Shown: positions 46,625 to 54,803 of the stretch, one piece after another
Layout: each line of letters opens with the position of its first letter
Position numbering within the stretch: the stretch's first letter is position 1
Assembly (NCBI RefSeq): GCF_003339845.1
Contig: NZ_PPTR01000003.1
Location: 310,001-374,000, forward strand
Length of the DNA: 64,000 nucleotides
Origin: Gordonibacter sp. 28C
GTDB taxonomy: Bacteria > Actinomycetota > Coriobacteriia > Coriobacteriales > Eggerthellaceae
Reading direction: 5' to 3'
Position numbers and translations under genes: made by a program
Notes under the pieces: generated by a model
The model's input: the letters and a program-made list of their open reading frames with translations, nothing else
Database searches by the model: none
Told to the model about the DNA's origin: nothing

Positions 46625-47425
46625 TTACTCGTCGAGCGCCTCGGCGATCTCGTCGGTGATGTCCATGACGTGGTAGACGTTCTGCAGGTCCTCGAGCTCC
46701 TCGAGGTTGTCGATCAGGCGCATGACCTTCTTCGCATCGGACACGCTCACCTGGGTGGGCGTGGTGGGGATCATGGTGAGCTCGGCGCCCTTCGTCTCGG
46801 TGCCGGCATCCTCGAGAGCCTTCTTCACGGCCATGAGGTCGGTGGGGCCGGTGTAGACGATCCACTCGTCCTCGGCGTCCTCGTAGTCGTCGCCGCCGGC
46901 CTCGGCCACGGCGAGCATGAACTCCTCCTCGTCGGCCGCGGCGCCGTTCGGCTTCACGGGGTTCTTCTTGTCGCCGGTCTCGACCTCCTTGGGCACCATG
47001 ATCTGGCCCTTGCGCTCGAACTGGAACGCCACGGAGCCGGACGTGCCCAAGCTGCCGCCCGCATGCGAGAACGCGCTGCGCACGTCGGCCGCGGTGCGGT
47101 TGCGGTTGTCGGTCAGCGCCTCGCAGTACACGGCGATGCCGGCCGGGCCGTAGCCCTCGTAGACGACCGTCTCGTAGTTCGCGGCGTCCTTGCCGGAGCC
47201 GAACGCCTTGTCGATGGCGGTTTTGATCTTGTCTTTAGGCAGGGAGTAGCCCTTGGCCTTCTCGATGGCGGCCGCAAGCGACGCGTTGTTCTCGGGGTTC
47301 GGGTCGCCGCCCTCCTTCGCCGCCACCGTGATGATGCGCGACAGCTTAGAGAACAAGGCGGAGCGCTTCGCGTCCTGCGCCGCCTTGCGGTGTTTCGTTG
47401 TAGCCCACTTTGAATGCCCAGACAT
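46625..47425 (-). CDS. yebC: YebC/PmpR-family protein
   Basis: 266 residues. Start MSGHSKWATTKHRK and GGSLGTSGSVAFQFERKG are family hallmarks. Family members have been described as transcription regulators and as factors relieving ribosome stalling; which applies here is unknown. It is a full-length three-domain protein with an extra acidic insertion near 170-185 (DDYEDAEDEW). It has its own terminator and lies upstream of ruvC in the common yebC-ruvCAB order. Confidence 0.93.
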   Translation of the reverse strand: MSGHSKWATTKHRKAAQDAKRSALFSKLSRIITVAAKEGGDPNPENNASLAAAIEKAKGYSLPKDKIKTAIDKAFGSGKDAANYETVVYEGYGPAGIAVYCEALTDNRNRTAADVRSAFSHAGGSLGTSGSVAFQFERKGQIMVPKEVETGDKKNPVKPNGAAADEEEFMLAVAEAGGDDYEDAEDEWIVYTGPTDLMAVKKALEDAGTETKGAELTMIPTTPTQVSVSDAKKVMRLIDNLEELEDLQNVYHVMDITDEIAEALDE

Positions 47426-47579
47426 ATGCGGTCCCTTCCAAATACAGCAATACCAACGGTGTATTCTAGCACACCCGTCAAACGCCCCGTTCCCTCATCT
47501 CACGGTCTTCAAAAAACGCAGGGGCGGGCGGAGACCCCCGTCGCCGCCCGGCGAGAGGCAACGAAGGGGCTGCGCGCGA

Positions 47580-47631
47580 ATGCTCCCGCATTGGACCGCC
47601 TCAGGGGGTAGGCGGCCCAATGCGGGAGCAT
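47580..47631. repeat. Large 22-bp-arm inverted repeat
   Basis: ATGCTCCCGCATTGG-A-CCGCCT pairs with AGGCGG-C-CCAATGCGGGAGCAT around an 8-base loop, with one mismatch. No U tract. It could be a bidirectional structure or the remnant of an inverted-repeat element. Confidence 0.65.
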
Positions 47632-47726
47632 CCTGTACGCGGATTGCGCGCGCCGCGGGATGCCGTCGGCAAGGGATGGAAACGCCCTGCCGCGGACGCG
47701 GCCCCGCCCCGCCGGCCTCCCGCTCC

Positions 47727-47757
47727 GTGCAGGGTCCCGGCGCACGGGGCCCTGCAC
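47727..47757 (-). terminator. Terminator of MFS carrier
   Basis: GTGCAGGGTCCC / GGGGCCCTGCAC stem with a 7-base loop, 18 bases after the MFS stop on the minus strand. Confidence 0.6.
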
Positions 47758-47774
47758 AGGCTGCACGGAAAGGG

Positions 47775-49052
47775 CTAGATGTTCTGTGCGACCCCCTTGG
47801 CGTCGTACATCTTCACCAAGGCGTAGCAAACCGTGGCCACGAGCTGGGCACCGCACACCATGTAGGCCAAAGCGCCGAACTCGCCGGCGAACGCGTCGAT
47901 GAACATGCCGCCCAGCGGCGAGCCCAGCATCATGCCCAGGTCGACCGCCACGGTGAACATGGCAACCATCGAGGCGCCGGCGCGGGCATCGGGCACGGCC
48001 TGGGGACAGAGCGTCCACATGGCCGCGCAATAGCCCGACTCCACGACCGAGTACACCACCAGCATGATGATCGCGCCGGGTATGCCGGACACGCGGAACA
48101 TGAGGAAGAACGCCACGGCCCAGATGAGCGAGTTGATGACCATGAACTTACGGCGCTTCGTGATGGCATTCAATATGAAACCGAAAACGATGCAGCCGAT
48201 GCATTCGATGAGGTACATCGCGCCGGTCATGTTGTTGGCCATGATGGCGTCGGCCGTGCCGGACGCCTGCCAGAACGGCGAGATCCAAGCGATGACCGTG
48301 GAGTTGGAGATGCCGAACGCGAAGCCGGCCAGGGCCATGATCCAGGCGTTCTTGTACTTGCAGGCGGCGAAGATGCTCACCTTGCCGCCGGTCTCGTCGT
48401 TGAGGTCGGCGTGGTTCTCGCCCGCAGGCGGCACCTTCACGAACAACGCGTAGATGACGATGGAGATGATCAGCAGCACGATGCCGACGATCCACAGGTT
48501 CTTCCACGCGTAGCCGAACGCGTCGCCGAAGGCGTTCGTGATGGGAATGCCGAAGAAGAACGAGGCGCAGATGCCCCACATCTGCCACGAGCTCCAGATG
48601 CCCATGGGAGCGCCGCGCTTCTCGATGGGAAACCACATGGCGATCGCCGAGGGGGCGATGACGCCGATGAAGCCCAGGCCGAAGCCCTCGATGATGCGGG
48701 CGATGATGATGGCCGTGGCGCTGTCGGCGAACACGCCGATGACGCCGCCCACGACGGCGAACACGAGCGCCACCAGGCCGCCCACCTTGATGCCCCACTT
48801 CTTGATGATGGCCACCGCCGGGAAGGCCAGGAATATGCCCACCAGCGTGAACAGGCTCATGAGCCAGCCCGCCGTGGCGTTGTCGAGCGCCAGGTCGCGG
48901 GCGATCGAAGGAGCGGTGGGATCGGGCGAGGCCAAGACGCCGGTTACCTTGTACTGCGCGAAGGCCATCACGATACCGGCCAGGAACACCGAGAGCATGA
49001 CCACCCAAGCTCCCTTCGGCGTTTTCGCCTTTCCCTTGCTATCTTCTACCAT
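47775..49052 (-). CDS. MFS carrier of the molybdoenzyme cluster
   Basis: 425 residues with 12 membrane segments. It resembles the OFA-type (oxalate/formate antiporter) and related carriers. Visible patterns are WLMSLFTLVGIFLAFPAVAI, the FGLGFIGVIAPSAIAMWFP helix-4 region and a GAP...MGIWSSWQMWG loop. I chose the ATG at 49052 behind AGAGGGG. It is the last gene of the minus-strand run that starts with the molybdopterin oxidoreductase, so it probably moves that enzyme's substrate or product. The substrate is unknown. Confidence 0.82.
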   Translation of the reverse strand: MVEDSKGKAKTPKGAWVVMLSVFLAGIVMAFAQYKVTGVLASPDPTAPSIARDLALDNATAGWLMSLFTLVGIFLAFPAVAIIKKWGIKVGGLVALVFAVVGGVIGVFADSATAIIIARIIEGFGLGFIGVIAPSAIAMWFPIEKRGAPMGIWSSWQMWGICASFFFGIPITNAFGDAFGYAWKNLWIVGIVLLIISIVIYALFVKVPPAGENHADLNDETGGKVSIFAACKYKNAWIMALAGFAFGISNSTVIAWISPFWQASGTADAIMANNMTGAMYLIECIGCIVFGFILNAITKRRKFMVINSLIWAVAFFLMFRVSGIPGAIIMLVVYSVVESGYCAAMWTLCPQAVPDARAGASMVAMFTVAVDLGMMLGSPLGGMFIDAFAGEFGALAYMVCGAQLVATVCYALVKMYDAKGVAQNI

Positions 49053-49210
49053 TTCAACCCCTCTCAAGTGAATGGCAGACGCACGCGTCCGCGCGCCGCC
49101 GGCTCGCGGCGGGCGAAGTCCTTCGTGTGCGGGATACAGCGGCATCTGCCACTTTGACGGATCGCGGTGCGGGCCCGGCTCCCCCCTGGAGCCCGCGCCG
49201 CCCTAAAAAA

Positions 49211-49435
49211 CTACTTCGGCGCGCCCGGAGCCTTCGGAGCGCCGGGCGCTTGGGGCGCCCCCGGCGCCTTGGGCGCGCCCGGAGCCCCCGACGGAGCGCC
49301 TGCGGCGGAGATCTCGGGCATGTCCCCCTTGCAATGCGGGCACTTCTTCAGCACCACGCCGCCCATGATGGGCACCTTCTCGCCGCAATGCGGGCATACG
49401 GGCACCGATTCTGCCGCTGCTGGTCTGAAACACAT
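49211..49435 (-). CDS. Zinc-ribbon protein with collagen-like tail
   Basis: A 74-residue protein. Two CPHC knuckles (residues about 14-17 and 32-35) form a zinc ribbon. The last 27 residues are a perfect low-complexity run of Gly-Ala-Pro units with Lys or Gln interruptions (GAPKAPGAPQAPGAPKAPG). AAAGGA precedes the ATG at 49435. It lies between the small 72-residue gene and the MFS carrier in the molybdoenzyme run. The ribbon may bind metal or protein; the tail could be a flexible arm. I do not know its role. Confidence 0.65.
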   Translation of the reverse strand: MCFRPAAAESVPVCPHCGEKVPIMGGVVLKKCPHCKGDMPEISAAGAPSGAPGAPKAPGAPQAPGAPKAPGAPK

Positions 49436-49500
49436 ACGCACATCCTTTCACGGGCCGGGCCGAAAGCGCGATGGCCCGGCCTCACCTAGACGACACCTGC

Positions 49501-49719
49501 CTACCAGGCGAACCCGTTCTCGCCGCGACCGGGCTTGGGCTTCACCTCGTTGCCGAGCTTGATCAACCCGAGGCCGTAAGGCTCGGACTGGCCGGCTTCC
49601 TTCTTCGTCAGGCCCACGCTGGCGAGGATGTCCTCGTAGGACTCGCCGCCGGCCAGACGGCCGTTAAAGTACTCGATGCGCTCTTGCATCGACATGTTGA
49701 AAATAGCGTCGCGATCCAT
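49501..49719 (-). CDS. Unrecognised 72-residue protein
   Basis: A small protein starting MDRDAIFNMSMQERIEYFNG. A helical segment (GGESYEDILASVGLTKKEAG, about 24-43) looks like a helix-turn-helix and is followed by a basic, Gly-rich tail. GGGGG precedes the ATG. It sits directly downstream of the ferredoxin subunit (61 bases) and looks like an operon member. A DNA-binding or protein-assembly role is possible but not shown. Confidence 0.6.
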   Translation of the reverse strand: MDRDAIFNMSMQERIEYFNGRLAGGESYEDILASVGLTKKEAGQSEPYGLGLIKLGNEVKPKPGRGENGFAW

Positions 49720-49780
49720 GTGATACCCCCTTGGTCTGAAGTGGGGCTGCGCCCGTTTTTCAGGCGCAGCCGGGCAACTG

Positions 49781-50140
49781 CTAGTGAACCTTGAAGATGG
49801 CGACCTTCTCGCCCAGACCGGCGGCCTTCTTGGCGAGTTCGTCGAGCGGGCCGTAGTCCATGCAGAACGTCAGGCAGTGCTTCACGCACATCGGCTTCTT
49901 GCCGGCGTCGAGACGGCTGGCGCACAGGTCGCAGCGGTCCGTGGGCACGGGGATGTAGTCCCAGTCCCAACCGTCCTCCATCGTGGCGTCGTCTTTCTTC
50001 CACGGGCCCTTCTCGAAGACCTTGATGCCGTACTGGTCGGCGGCGAGGCCCTTCTCTTCCTGACAGGCGACCACGCACGAGCCGCAGTTGTCGCAGTACT
50101 TGTAATCGATCAGAAGACCGTAGTTGCTGTAATCAGCCAT
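49781..50140 (-). CDS. Ferredoxin-like Fe-S electron-transfer subunit
   Basis: A 119-residue DmsB/NrfC-type subunit. Clusters are bound by CDNCGSCVVAC (about 17-27), CDLCASRLDAGKKPMC and CVKHCLTFC. This is fewer than the four complete motifs of long DmsB proteins, so two or three clusters are likely. It carries electrons to or from the molybdopterin enzyme encoded 15 bases upstream. I chose the ATG at 50140 behind AAGGGG. There is no Tat or lipoprotein signal, so the complex is cytoplasmic unless exported by partner subunits not present here. Confidence 0.88.
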   Translation of the reverse strand: MADYSNYGLLIDYKYCDNCGSCVVACQEEKGLAADQYGIKVFEKGPWKKDDATMEDGWDWDYIPVPTDRCDLCASRLDAGKKPMCVKHCLTFCMDYGPLDELAKKAAGLGEKVAIFKVH

Positions 50141-50155
50141 CTTTCCCACCCCTTT

Positions 50156-52495
50156 CTAGTAAATGCGGCCGTGGTTCTCGATGAGAACCGGGGGAACCTG
50201 CTTGTAGTTCTCCTCGTTCTGGTCCTCCAGGCTGGCGACCTTGCGGATGTTGGCCATGATGCCCTTCGCCGGGCAGCCGAAGCCGAGGTTGCCGACGTTG
50301 AAGTGGGGAACGAGCAGGTTGAAGTTCGACTTGAACACGCCGTAGAGGTTCGGGGCGTCGCCGTCCTCCTCGGGGAACCACCAACCGTGCTGGCAGTGGA
50401 TGGTGCGCTCATCGATCGTCGGGGTGACGCGGGCGCGCCAGTTGCCCTTGCCGAACATGTTGTACACCTGCACCCAGTCGCCGCTCTGAATACCGTACTT
50501 GGCGGCGGTGACGGGGTTGATCTCGACCTCCGGATCGGGGTTCAGCGCGCGCAGCTTGGCGATCTGGCGATGTTCGGAGTGGAAGAACGCGGACACGCGG
50601 GCGCCGGAGGTGGCCATGAGCGGGTACTCCTCGGCCAGCTCGGGCTTGGACACCTGGGAGTACGTGGGCTCCTCGTAGTACGGCATGGGATCCTCGCCCC
50701 AGGCGTCGTAGAGCACCGAGTAGAGTTCGAACTTGCCGGAGACGGTGTTGAAGCCGGGCTCGCCGTCGTTGCGGAGCATGCCCTTCTCGTACTTGCGATA
50801 GGTCATCGGCGGGAAGTACACGCCCATTTCCTTGAACTCGTCCCACGTGAACGGCAGCAGCGGCTCGTCGTCGAGCTGCTCGTCCAGCCACTCCGTGACG
50901 TCGTTGTACTTGGACCAGTTGGCATGCGGCGTGACGCGGCGACCCACCTCGTAGCAGATCTCGAGGTCGGACTTCGTGTCGCCCGTGCTGAACGCCTTGG
51001 CCATGCAGCCCAGCCACACGTTGTTCGACATGTAGTACGGGATGACGAAACCGTCATGCTCGGCGAACGTGCTCATGGGAAGGAACAGGTCGGCCAAACC
51101 CTCGATGGTGGGGTTCATGTACAGATCGCTTGCGACCGTGAACTCCATGGGCAGAAGCGCCTTGTACCAGCGCTGGTTCTGATCGGAGCAGGTGGCGGAC
51201 ACGAAGTTGGAGGAGTTGATCCAAGCCATCTTCGGGGCGTAGGGGATGCCCGTCTCGAGCGTCTCGAGCGTCTCGTCCGGATGGGTGGACGCCATGGTCG
51301 CGGCGAACGCCGGCCACTTGTCCACGCCGATGCGCTTCTCCCAGATCTCGTCGGACAGGTACTGGCGGGAGTCGGTGCACCAGTGGCCCAGGCGCACGGA
51401 GGGATCGCCCACCGTCAGGCCGCCGGGCACGTCGATGTTGCCGGTGATGGCCATGATGGACAGGATGGCGTGGCCGGCCTGCACGCCGTTCTTGTTCTGG
51501 TCGATGGCCAGGCCCCACAGGATGCACATGGGGTGCGCGTTCGCCATGACGCGGGCGGCGGTGCGGATCTCCTCGGCAGGGACCCACGTCTGCTTCTCCA
51601 CGAGCTCCAGGGGGTACTCGTTCACGCGCTCGGCCAGCTCGTCGAAGCCGTAGCACCAGTTATCGACGAAGTCGTGGTCGTAGAGGTCCTCGTTGATGAT
51701 GACGTTCAGGATGCCGAGCGCCAGCGAGGCGTCGGTGCCGGGCTTCAGCTGCAGGGTCATGTTGCCCTTGCGGGAGCCGAGCCAGGTGACGCGCGGGTCG
51801 ATGCAGATGATCTTCGTGCCGCGCTTCATCATGTCGATGAGCGAGTGGCCGAAGAAGCCGTCGCCGTTGGACCAGAGGGGCATCTTGCCCCAGCACACGG
51901 CCACCTCGGTGAGCTCGTACTCCGGGTTGTCCATGCGGTCGGGGAAGTAGCCCGTGTCGATCTCGGGATAGCCGGCGCCCAGGATGTAGTCGGCCACGGA
52001 GGAACGCGGGCCGTAGCAGGACCAGCCGGACTGCGCGTAGCACAGGTTCGGGGTGTTCAGCACCGAGAAGGCCACCGGGTAGTAGAACATGCACGCTTCG
52101 CGGCCGGTGCCGCCGTACACGACGATGGCCTCGCGCCCGTACTTCTGCTCGATGTCGGCGACCTTCTCCTGGATGATCTCGTAGGCTTCGTCCCACGTGA
52201 TCTGCTCCCAGGCGTCGGACTGGCCGCGCTTCGCGGGGTCGCGCTTCATCGGGTGGACGATGCGCTTGGGATCGTAGGTGTAGTCTTTCAGGGCCAGGCA
52301 CCGGGGGCACAGGCGGCCCTGCGTGATCGGGTGGGTCTCGTCGCCCTCCACGTGGACGAGCTTGCCGTCCTTCACGTGCAGCTCGACACCGCATCCAACC
52401 GGGTGGTCTCCCGGAGGGGACCAAGCACAGGTCCTGAAGATAGTCGAGCCATCAGGCTGCGGCGTTTGCCACTCATGGTCAAACTGCTTCTCCAT
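50156..52495 (-). CDS. DMSO-reductase-family molybdopterin oxidoreductase
   Basis: 779 residues, catalytic subunit of the DMSO reductase family. The N-terminal cluster region is CAWSPPGDHPVGC with a further CPRC, an atypical spacing of cysteines for the [4Fe-4S] site. Cofactor-binding segments include YAQSGWSCYGPRSSVADY near 150 (the cysteine could ligand Mo or W), WGKMPLWSNGDGFFGH and GNIDVPGGL. No twin-arginine signal is visible, and no TorD-like chaperone gene is nearby. Many Eggerthellaceae relatives dehydroxylate catechols or reduce other organics. The substrate here is unknown. GAGGAAGAGG precedes the ATG. Confidence 0.88.
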   Translation of the reverse strand: MEKQFDHEWQTPQPDGSTIFRTCAWSPPGDHPVGCGVELHVKDGKLVHVEGDETHPITQGRLCPRCLALKDYTYDPKRIVHPMKRDPAKRGQSDAWEQITWDEAYEIIQEKVADIEQKYGREAIVVYGGTGREACMFYYPVAFSVLNTPNLCYAQSGWSCYGPRSSVADYILGAGYPEIDTGYFPDRMDNPEYELTEVAVCWGKMPLWSNGDGFFGHSLIDMMKRGTKIICIDPRVTWLGSRKGNMTLQLKPGTDASLALGILNVIINEDLYDHDFVDNWCYGFDELAERVNEYPLELVEKQTWVPAEEIRTAARVMANAHPMCILWGLAIDQNKNGVQAGHAILSIMAITGNIDVPGGLTVGDPSVRLGHWCTDSRQYLSDEIWEKRIGVDKWPAFAATMASTHPDETLETLETGIPYAPKMAWINSSNFVSATCSDQNQRWYKALLPMEFTVASDLYMNPTIEGLADLFLPMSTFAEHDGFVIPYYMSNNVWLGCMAKAFSTGDTKSDLEICYEVGRRVTPHANWSKYNDVTEWLDEQLDDEPLLPFTWDEFKEMGVYFPPMTYRKYEKGMLRNDGEPGFNTVSGKFELYSVLYDAWGEDPMPYYEEPTYSQVSKPELAEEYPLMATSGARVSAFFHSEHRQIAKLRALNPDPEVEINPVTAAKYGIQSGDWVQVYNMFGKGNWRARVTPTIDERTIHCQHGWWFPEEDGDAPNLYGVFKSNFNLLVPHFNVGNLGFGCPAKGIMANIRKVASLEDQNEENYKQVPPVLIENHGRIY

Positions 52496-52632
52496 CTCAC
52501 ACTCCTCTTCCTCGTCATTCCCTCCATGCGGTCATCCGCATGCTTTCGGCCCTGATCGTCCGGGTCGATTTCGCTCACCATATACTGCTGGGCGTCGTTT
52601 ACCCATCAAGTAAAAAGTAGTAATTTATCTGG

Positions 52633-52662
52633 TCATACCCTTGTCTAAAACCGCTGGTATGA
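52633..52662 (-). promoter_or_regulatory. Candidate operator upstream of molybdoenzyme
   Basis: TCATACC (52633-52639) and GGTATGA (52656-52662) form a perfect 7-bp inverted repeat with 16 bases between, within the short extended forms GGTCATACC and GGTATGAGACC. It lies about 140 bases before the oxidoreductase start and overlaps the region expected for its -35 box. A LuxR-type regulator site is one possibility. Confidence 0.4.
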
Positions 52663-52798
52663 GACCGGTGCGGCGCTTTCGGGCCGTGGCCTCCCCGTAG
52701 GGGCGGGGCTTGCACCGCCCCTCAACAAGGCGCGCCCTCGCAGGTCGAGCGGGCGGCCGCCGGGGACGCGATGGGGCGGCACGGCGTGTGTGGGCATG

Positions 52799-52836
52799 AA
52801 AAAGAGCCGAAGCCCGCTGTGGGCTCCGGCTCTTTA
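52799..52836 (-). terminator. Terminator of trigger-factor-like gene
   Basis: AAAGAGCCGAAGCCC / GGGCTCCGGCTCTTT, a 15-bp stem with one mismatch, followed by T5 on the minus strand. Confidence 0.85.
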
Positions 52837-52885
52837 CAAACGGTGCGGGGCGAAGCGCCCCGAAGGCGGAAGGGAGGCCGCCGGC

Positions 52886-54025
52886 TCACCGCATGGGCAC
52901 CAGGGGCGGCTTCAACATGGGGTCGGACGTCGCGTGGGCGCGAACCATCTGCTGCTTGCGGTACTTCGCCTCGATCTCGTGCTTGAAGCCCTTGTCCTCC
53001 GCCCCGTCGGGGGTCAGGAAGAGCGCGTCGCGGGTGACGATCTCGGCTACTTTCGCACGCAGCGCCAGATCCTTGAACGTGTCGATGCGGCCCGACTGCT
53101 CGGCCTCCACCCGGGCCTCGTACGTCCTTTCGGGCGTGGGCTCGCCGAACATGAAGTCGATGTCGTCGTCGTTGAGTTCGATGCCGAAGCGAGTGGCCCA
53201 CGAGGCGAGCGCTATGTCCTGCGTCACGCGGTCGCGGGCGTCCCGGTCGATCTGCTCGGCGAAGGCGACGTCGTCGAGCCCCTGGATGGCCAGGTACGCC
53301 GCGCGGTCCAGCTCGTACTGCTCGAGGAAGCGGTCGAACTCGCGCATCATCTGCTTGGTCACCTGGCTCACGACCTCGGCGGGAAGCTCCCCCTTGAGGC
53401 GTTTCCCGATCTCGCCCATGACGAGGTACTCGACGTTGTTGGCGTATTCGCGGCGACGCTCTTTGAGCAGCCTGCTCGCGGTCTTCTCGCGGAACTCGTC
53501 CACCGTGTTGGAAAGGGCGATGTTCTTCGCCACCCACGCGTCGGTGATCTCGGGCGTGACGAACCGGCGAAGCGCCAGCACCTCCATCCGGGCCACCAGC
53601 TCCACCGTCTCGGGCTCGCCCGCCTCGCCCGCGCCGCAACCGCCGTCGGCCGGCGCCTCTCGCTCGGAGGCGACCTGGGAGTAGTCGACGTACGGGAACC
53701 GCGCCTCCACGACGTCGCCCACCTCGTGCCCCAGCAGGGCGACCTCGGCCTCCTCGGGCAGCGACCCCACGCCGAGCTGCACGTCCACGTTGTCGTGGGT
53801 CAGCCCGGGAAACGGGTTGTCCCCCTCCATGGTCTTGATGTTCATGAGAACCAGGTCGTCCGCGCGCACGGGATGCGGGTCGACGGTGACGTTGGTGGCG
53901 TGCCGGGCGGCGATGCGCTCCATCTCCGCAGCCACGTCCTGCTCCGACACCGTGAAATCCGGCAGCGTCAGCGTCACTCGATCGTAGGAGCGCAGCTCGT
54001 AGTCTCCGTACTTTTCCTGAATCAT
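52886..54025 (-). CDS. Trigger-factor-like chaperone, no ribosome domain
   Basis: 379 residues. The FKBP-like domain (HPVRADDLVLMNIKTM, then VGSLPEEAEVALLGHEVGDVVEARFPY) is preceded by only about 55 residues, and the ribosome-docking motif GFRxGxxP of true trigger factor is absent. The rest is the helical SurA/trigger-factor-type chaperone domain (DEFREKTASRLLKERRREYA, FDRFLEQYELDRAAYL). It lies upstream of the molybdoenzyme run, not beside clpP-clpX as canonical tig does. This suggests a dedicated folding factor for the neighbouring enzyme or for metal-cofactor proteins, by inference. GGAGAGGAAGG precedes the ATG at 54025. Confidence 0.75.
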   Translation of the reverse strand: MIQEKYGDYELRSYDRVTLTLPDFTVSEQDVAAEMERIAARHATNVTVDPHPVRADDLVLMNIKTMEGDNPFPGLTHDNVDVQLGVGSLPEEAEVALLGHEVGDVVEARFPYVDYSQVASEREAPADGGCGAGEAGEPETVELVARMEVLALRRFVTPEITDAWVAKNIALSNTVDEFREKTASRLLKERRREYANNVEYLVMGEIGKRLKGELPAEVVSQVTKQMMREFDRFLEQYELDRAAYLAIQGLDDVAFAEQIDRDARDRVTQDIALASWATRFGIELNDDDIDFMFGEPTPERTYEARVEAEQSGRIDTFKDLALRAKVAEIVTRDALFLTPDGAEDKGFKHEIEAKYRKQQMVRAHATSDPMLKPPLVPMR

Positions 54026-54105
54026 AGCCCTTCCTCTCCTCGACGAAAAACGGTTTTTTCGAACCTTCAGAGCCGATGCAAGCCGGCACCGGCCCGATCG
54101 AGGCG

Positions 54106-54474
54106 CTAGCCCGCCCCCTCGTGCCTCTTCGCCAGAACCTGCTTCCTGCAAGGCGCGTCCGCGCCGCCGCGCGGCCTGTCGCGCCTGCCGCACGGATAGG
54201 CGCACACGATTCCGCTGTACCGGCACGGCTGAGGGCGGACGACCTCGCGCACGGCGTCGGCCAGATCGGCCCCGCAGTGCCGGCAGGAGAAGCGGCTGGC
54301 CGCCCCGTCGTCCGGAGCGTGTCCGGCCTTCGGCTTCGGCGCCTTCCAATACCCCAGGGCGTACAGGCAGTCGCCGCGGGAAAGGATCGTCGCCTTCCCG
54401 CACGCGCCGCACACGAAGGCCTTCCTTTCCGCCGGCTTGCACTTGTCGCACATCTGGCTGCAGTGCATGCACAT
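54106..54474 (-). CDS. Cys-rich zinc-ribbon-type protein
   Basis: A 122-residue protein with many paired cysteines: MCMHCSQMCDKC at the start, CGAC near 29, CRHC near 70, and CRYSGIVCAYPCGRR near 90. These form several zinc-binding knuckles. Charged Lys/Arg stretches separate them. No family recognised. The ATG at 54474 follows GGAAGGGG. It lies 80 bases upstream of the trigger-factor-like gene on the same strand and may be co-transcribed with it. Confidence 0.65.
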   Translation of the reverse strand: MCMHCSQMCDKCKPAERKAFVCGACGKATILSRGDCLYALGYWKAPKPKAGHAPDDGAASRFSCRHCGADLADAVREVVRPQPCRYSGIVCAYPCGRRDRPRGGADAPCRKQVLAKRHEGAG

Positions 54475-54803
54475 GGCCAGTCCCCTTCCTCCGAACGAAA
54501 CGGCAGCGAACGGCCCTCTCGCGCGCTTCCCGCAGCCGCGGACGCCTCGGGCGTCGCCGCGGCCGGTGCGATGGTAACGATCGGGCACCGTTGCGAGCCG
54601 GGCCACCTACGCATAGCGAGCCCGCCGATACAATACCAGCGTGTCCTCTTTGCGTAGATTTTTCCATCGGGCACGAAGGTTGAATGCGCCCGGCGGCAGG
54701 CTTCAAACCGTCGAGATTCATACCGCATGCCTTACACGCCCGAGGCTTGTTTGCGATAGCTTCTCTTTACATGATTGTTCTTTTATCGGGGGGAGGAAGA
54801 ACG
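54475..54803. other. Divergent control region for Cys-rich gene and LuxR
   Basis: 329 bases between the leftward Cys-rich gene and the rightward LuxR gene. A plausible promoter for the LuxR gene is TTGTTT (54747-54752), a 17-base spacer and CATGAT (54770-54775). Near 54573 a GGTAACGATCGG sequence repeats a 12-mer from the adhesin promoter of gene 1. No gene is seen. Confidence 0.4.

Larger units (their letters stand above)
47426..47774. other. Intergenic region yebC-MFS
   Basis: 349 bases without a credible gene. It holds the yebC promoter region (GGTATTGCTGTATTTGG on the minus strand), a large hairpin at 47580-47631 and the MFS terminator at 47727-47757. The rest is GC-rich with no clear signal. 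Confidence 0.5.
52496..52885. other. Control region upstream of molybdoenzyme
   Basis: 390 bases without a gene. The AT-rich part 52580-52665 presumably holds the molybdoenzyme promoter and the dyad at 52633-52662. A CCCC-GTA-GGGG dyad lies at 52693-52703. The right end holds the terminator of the trigger-factor-like gene. Confidence 0.5.

Noticed and set aside
49784-52555. A 923-codon plus-strand open frame
   Set aside because: It is antisense to the molybdopterin enzyme and ferredoxin genes. Composition is Val/His/Ala-rich with no domain; a GC-rich shadow.
52690-52705. CCCC-GTA-GGGG as the same operator as at 63839
   Set aside because: The spacer differs (3 versus 5 bases) and flanks do not match; a common site cannot be claimed.
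54573-54584. GGTAACGATCGG identical to part of the gene-1 adhesin promoter
   Set aside because: Only this 12-mer matches; the 11-bp box spacing and GTGACA are absent, so it is probably chance.
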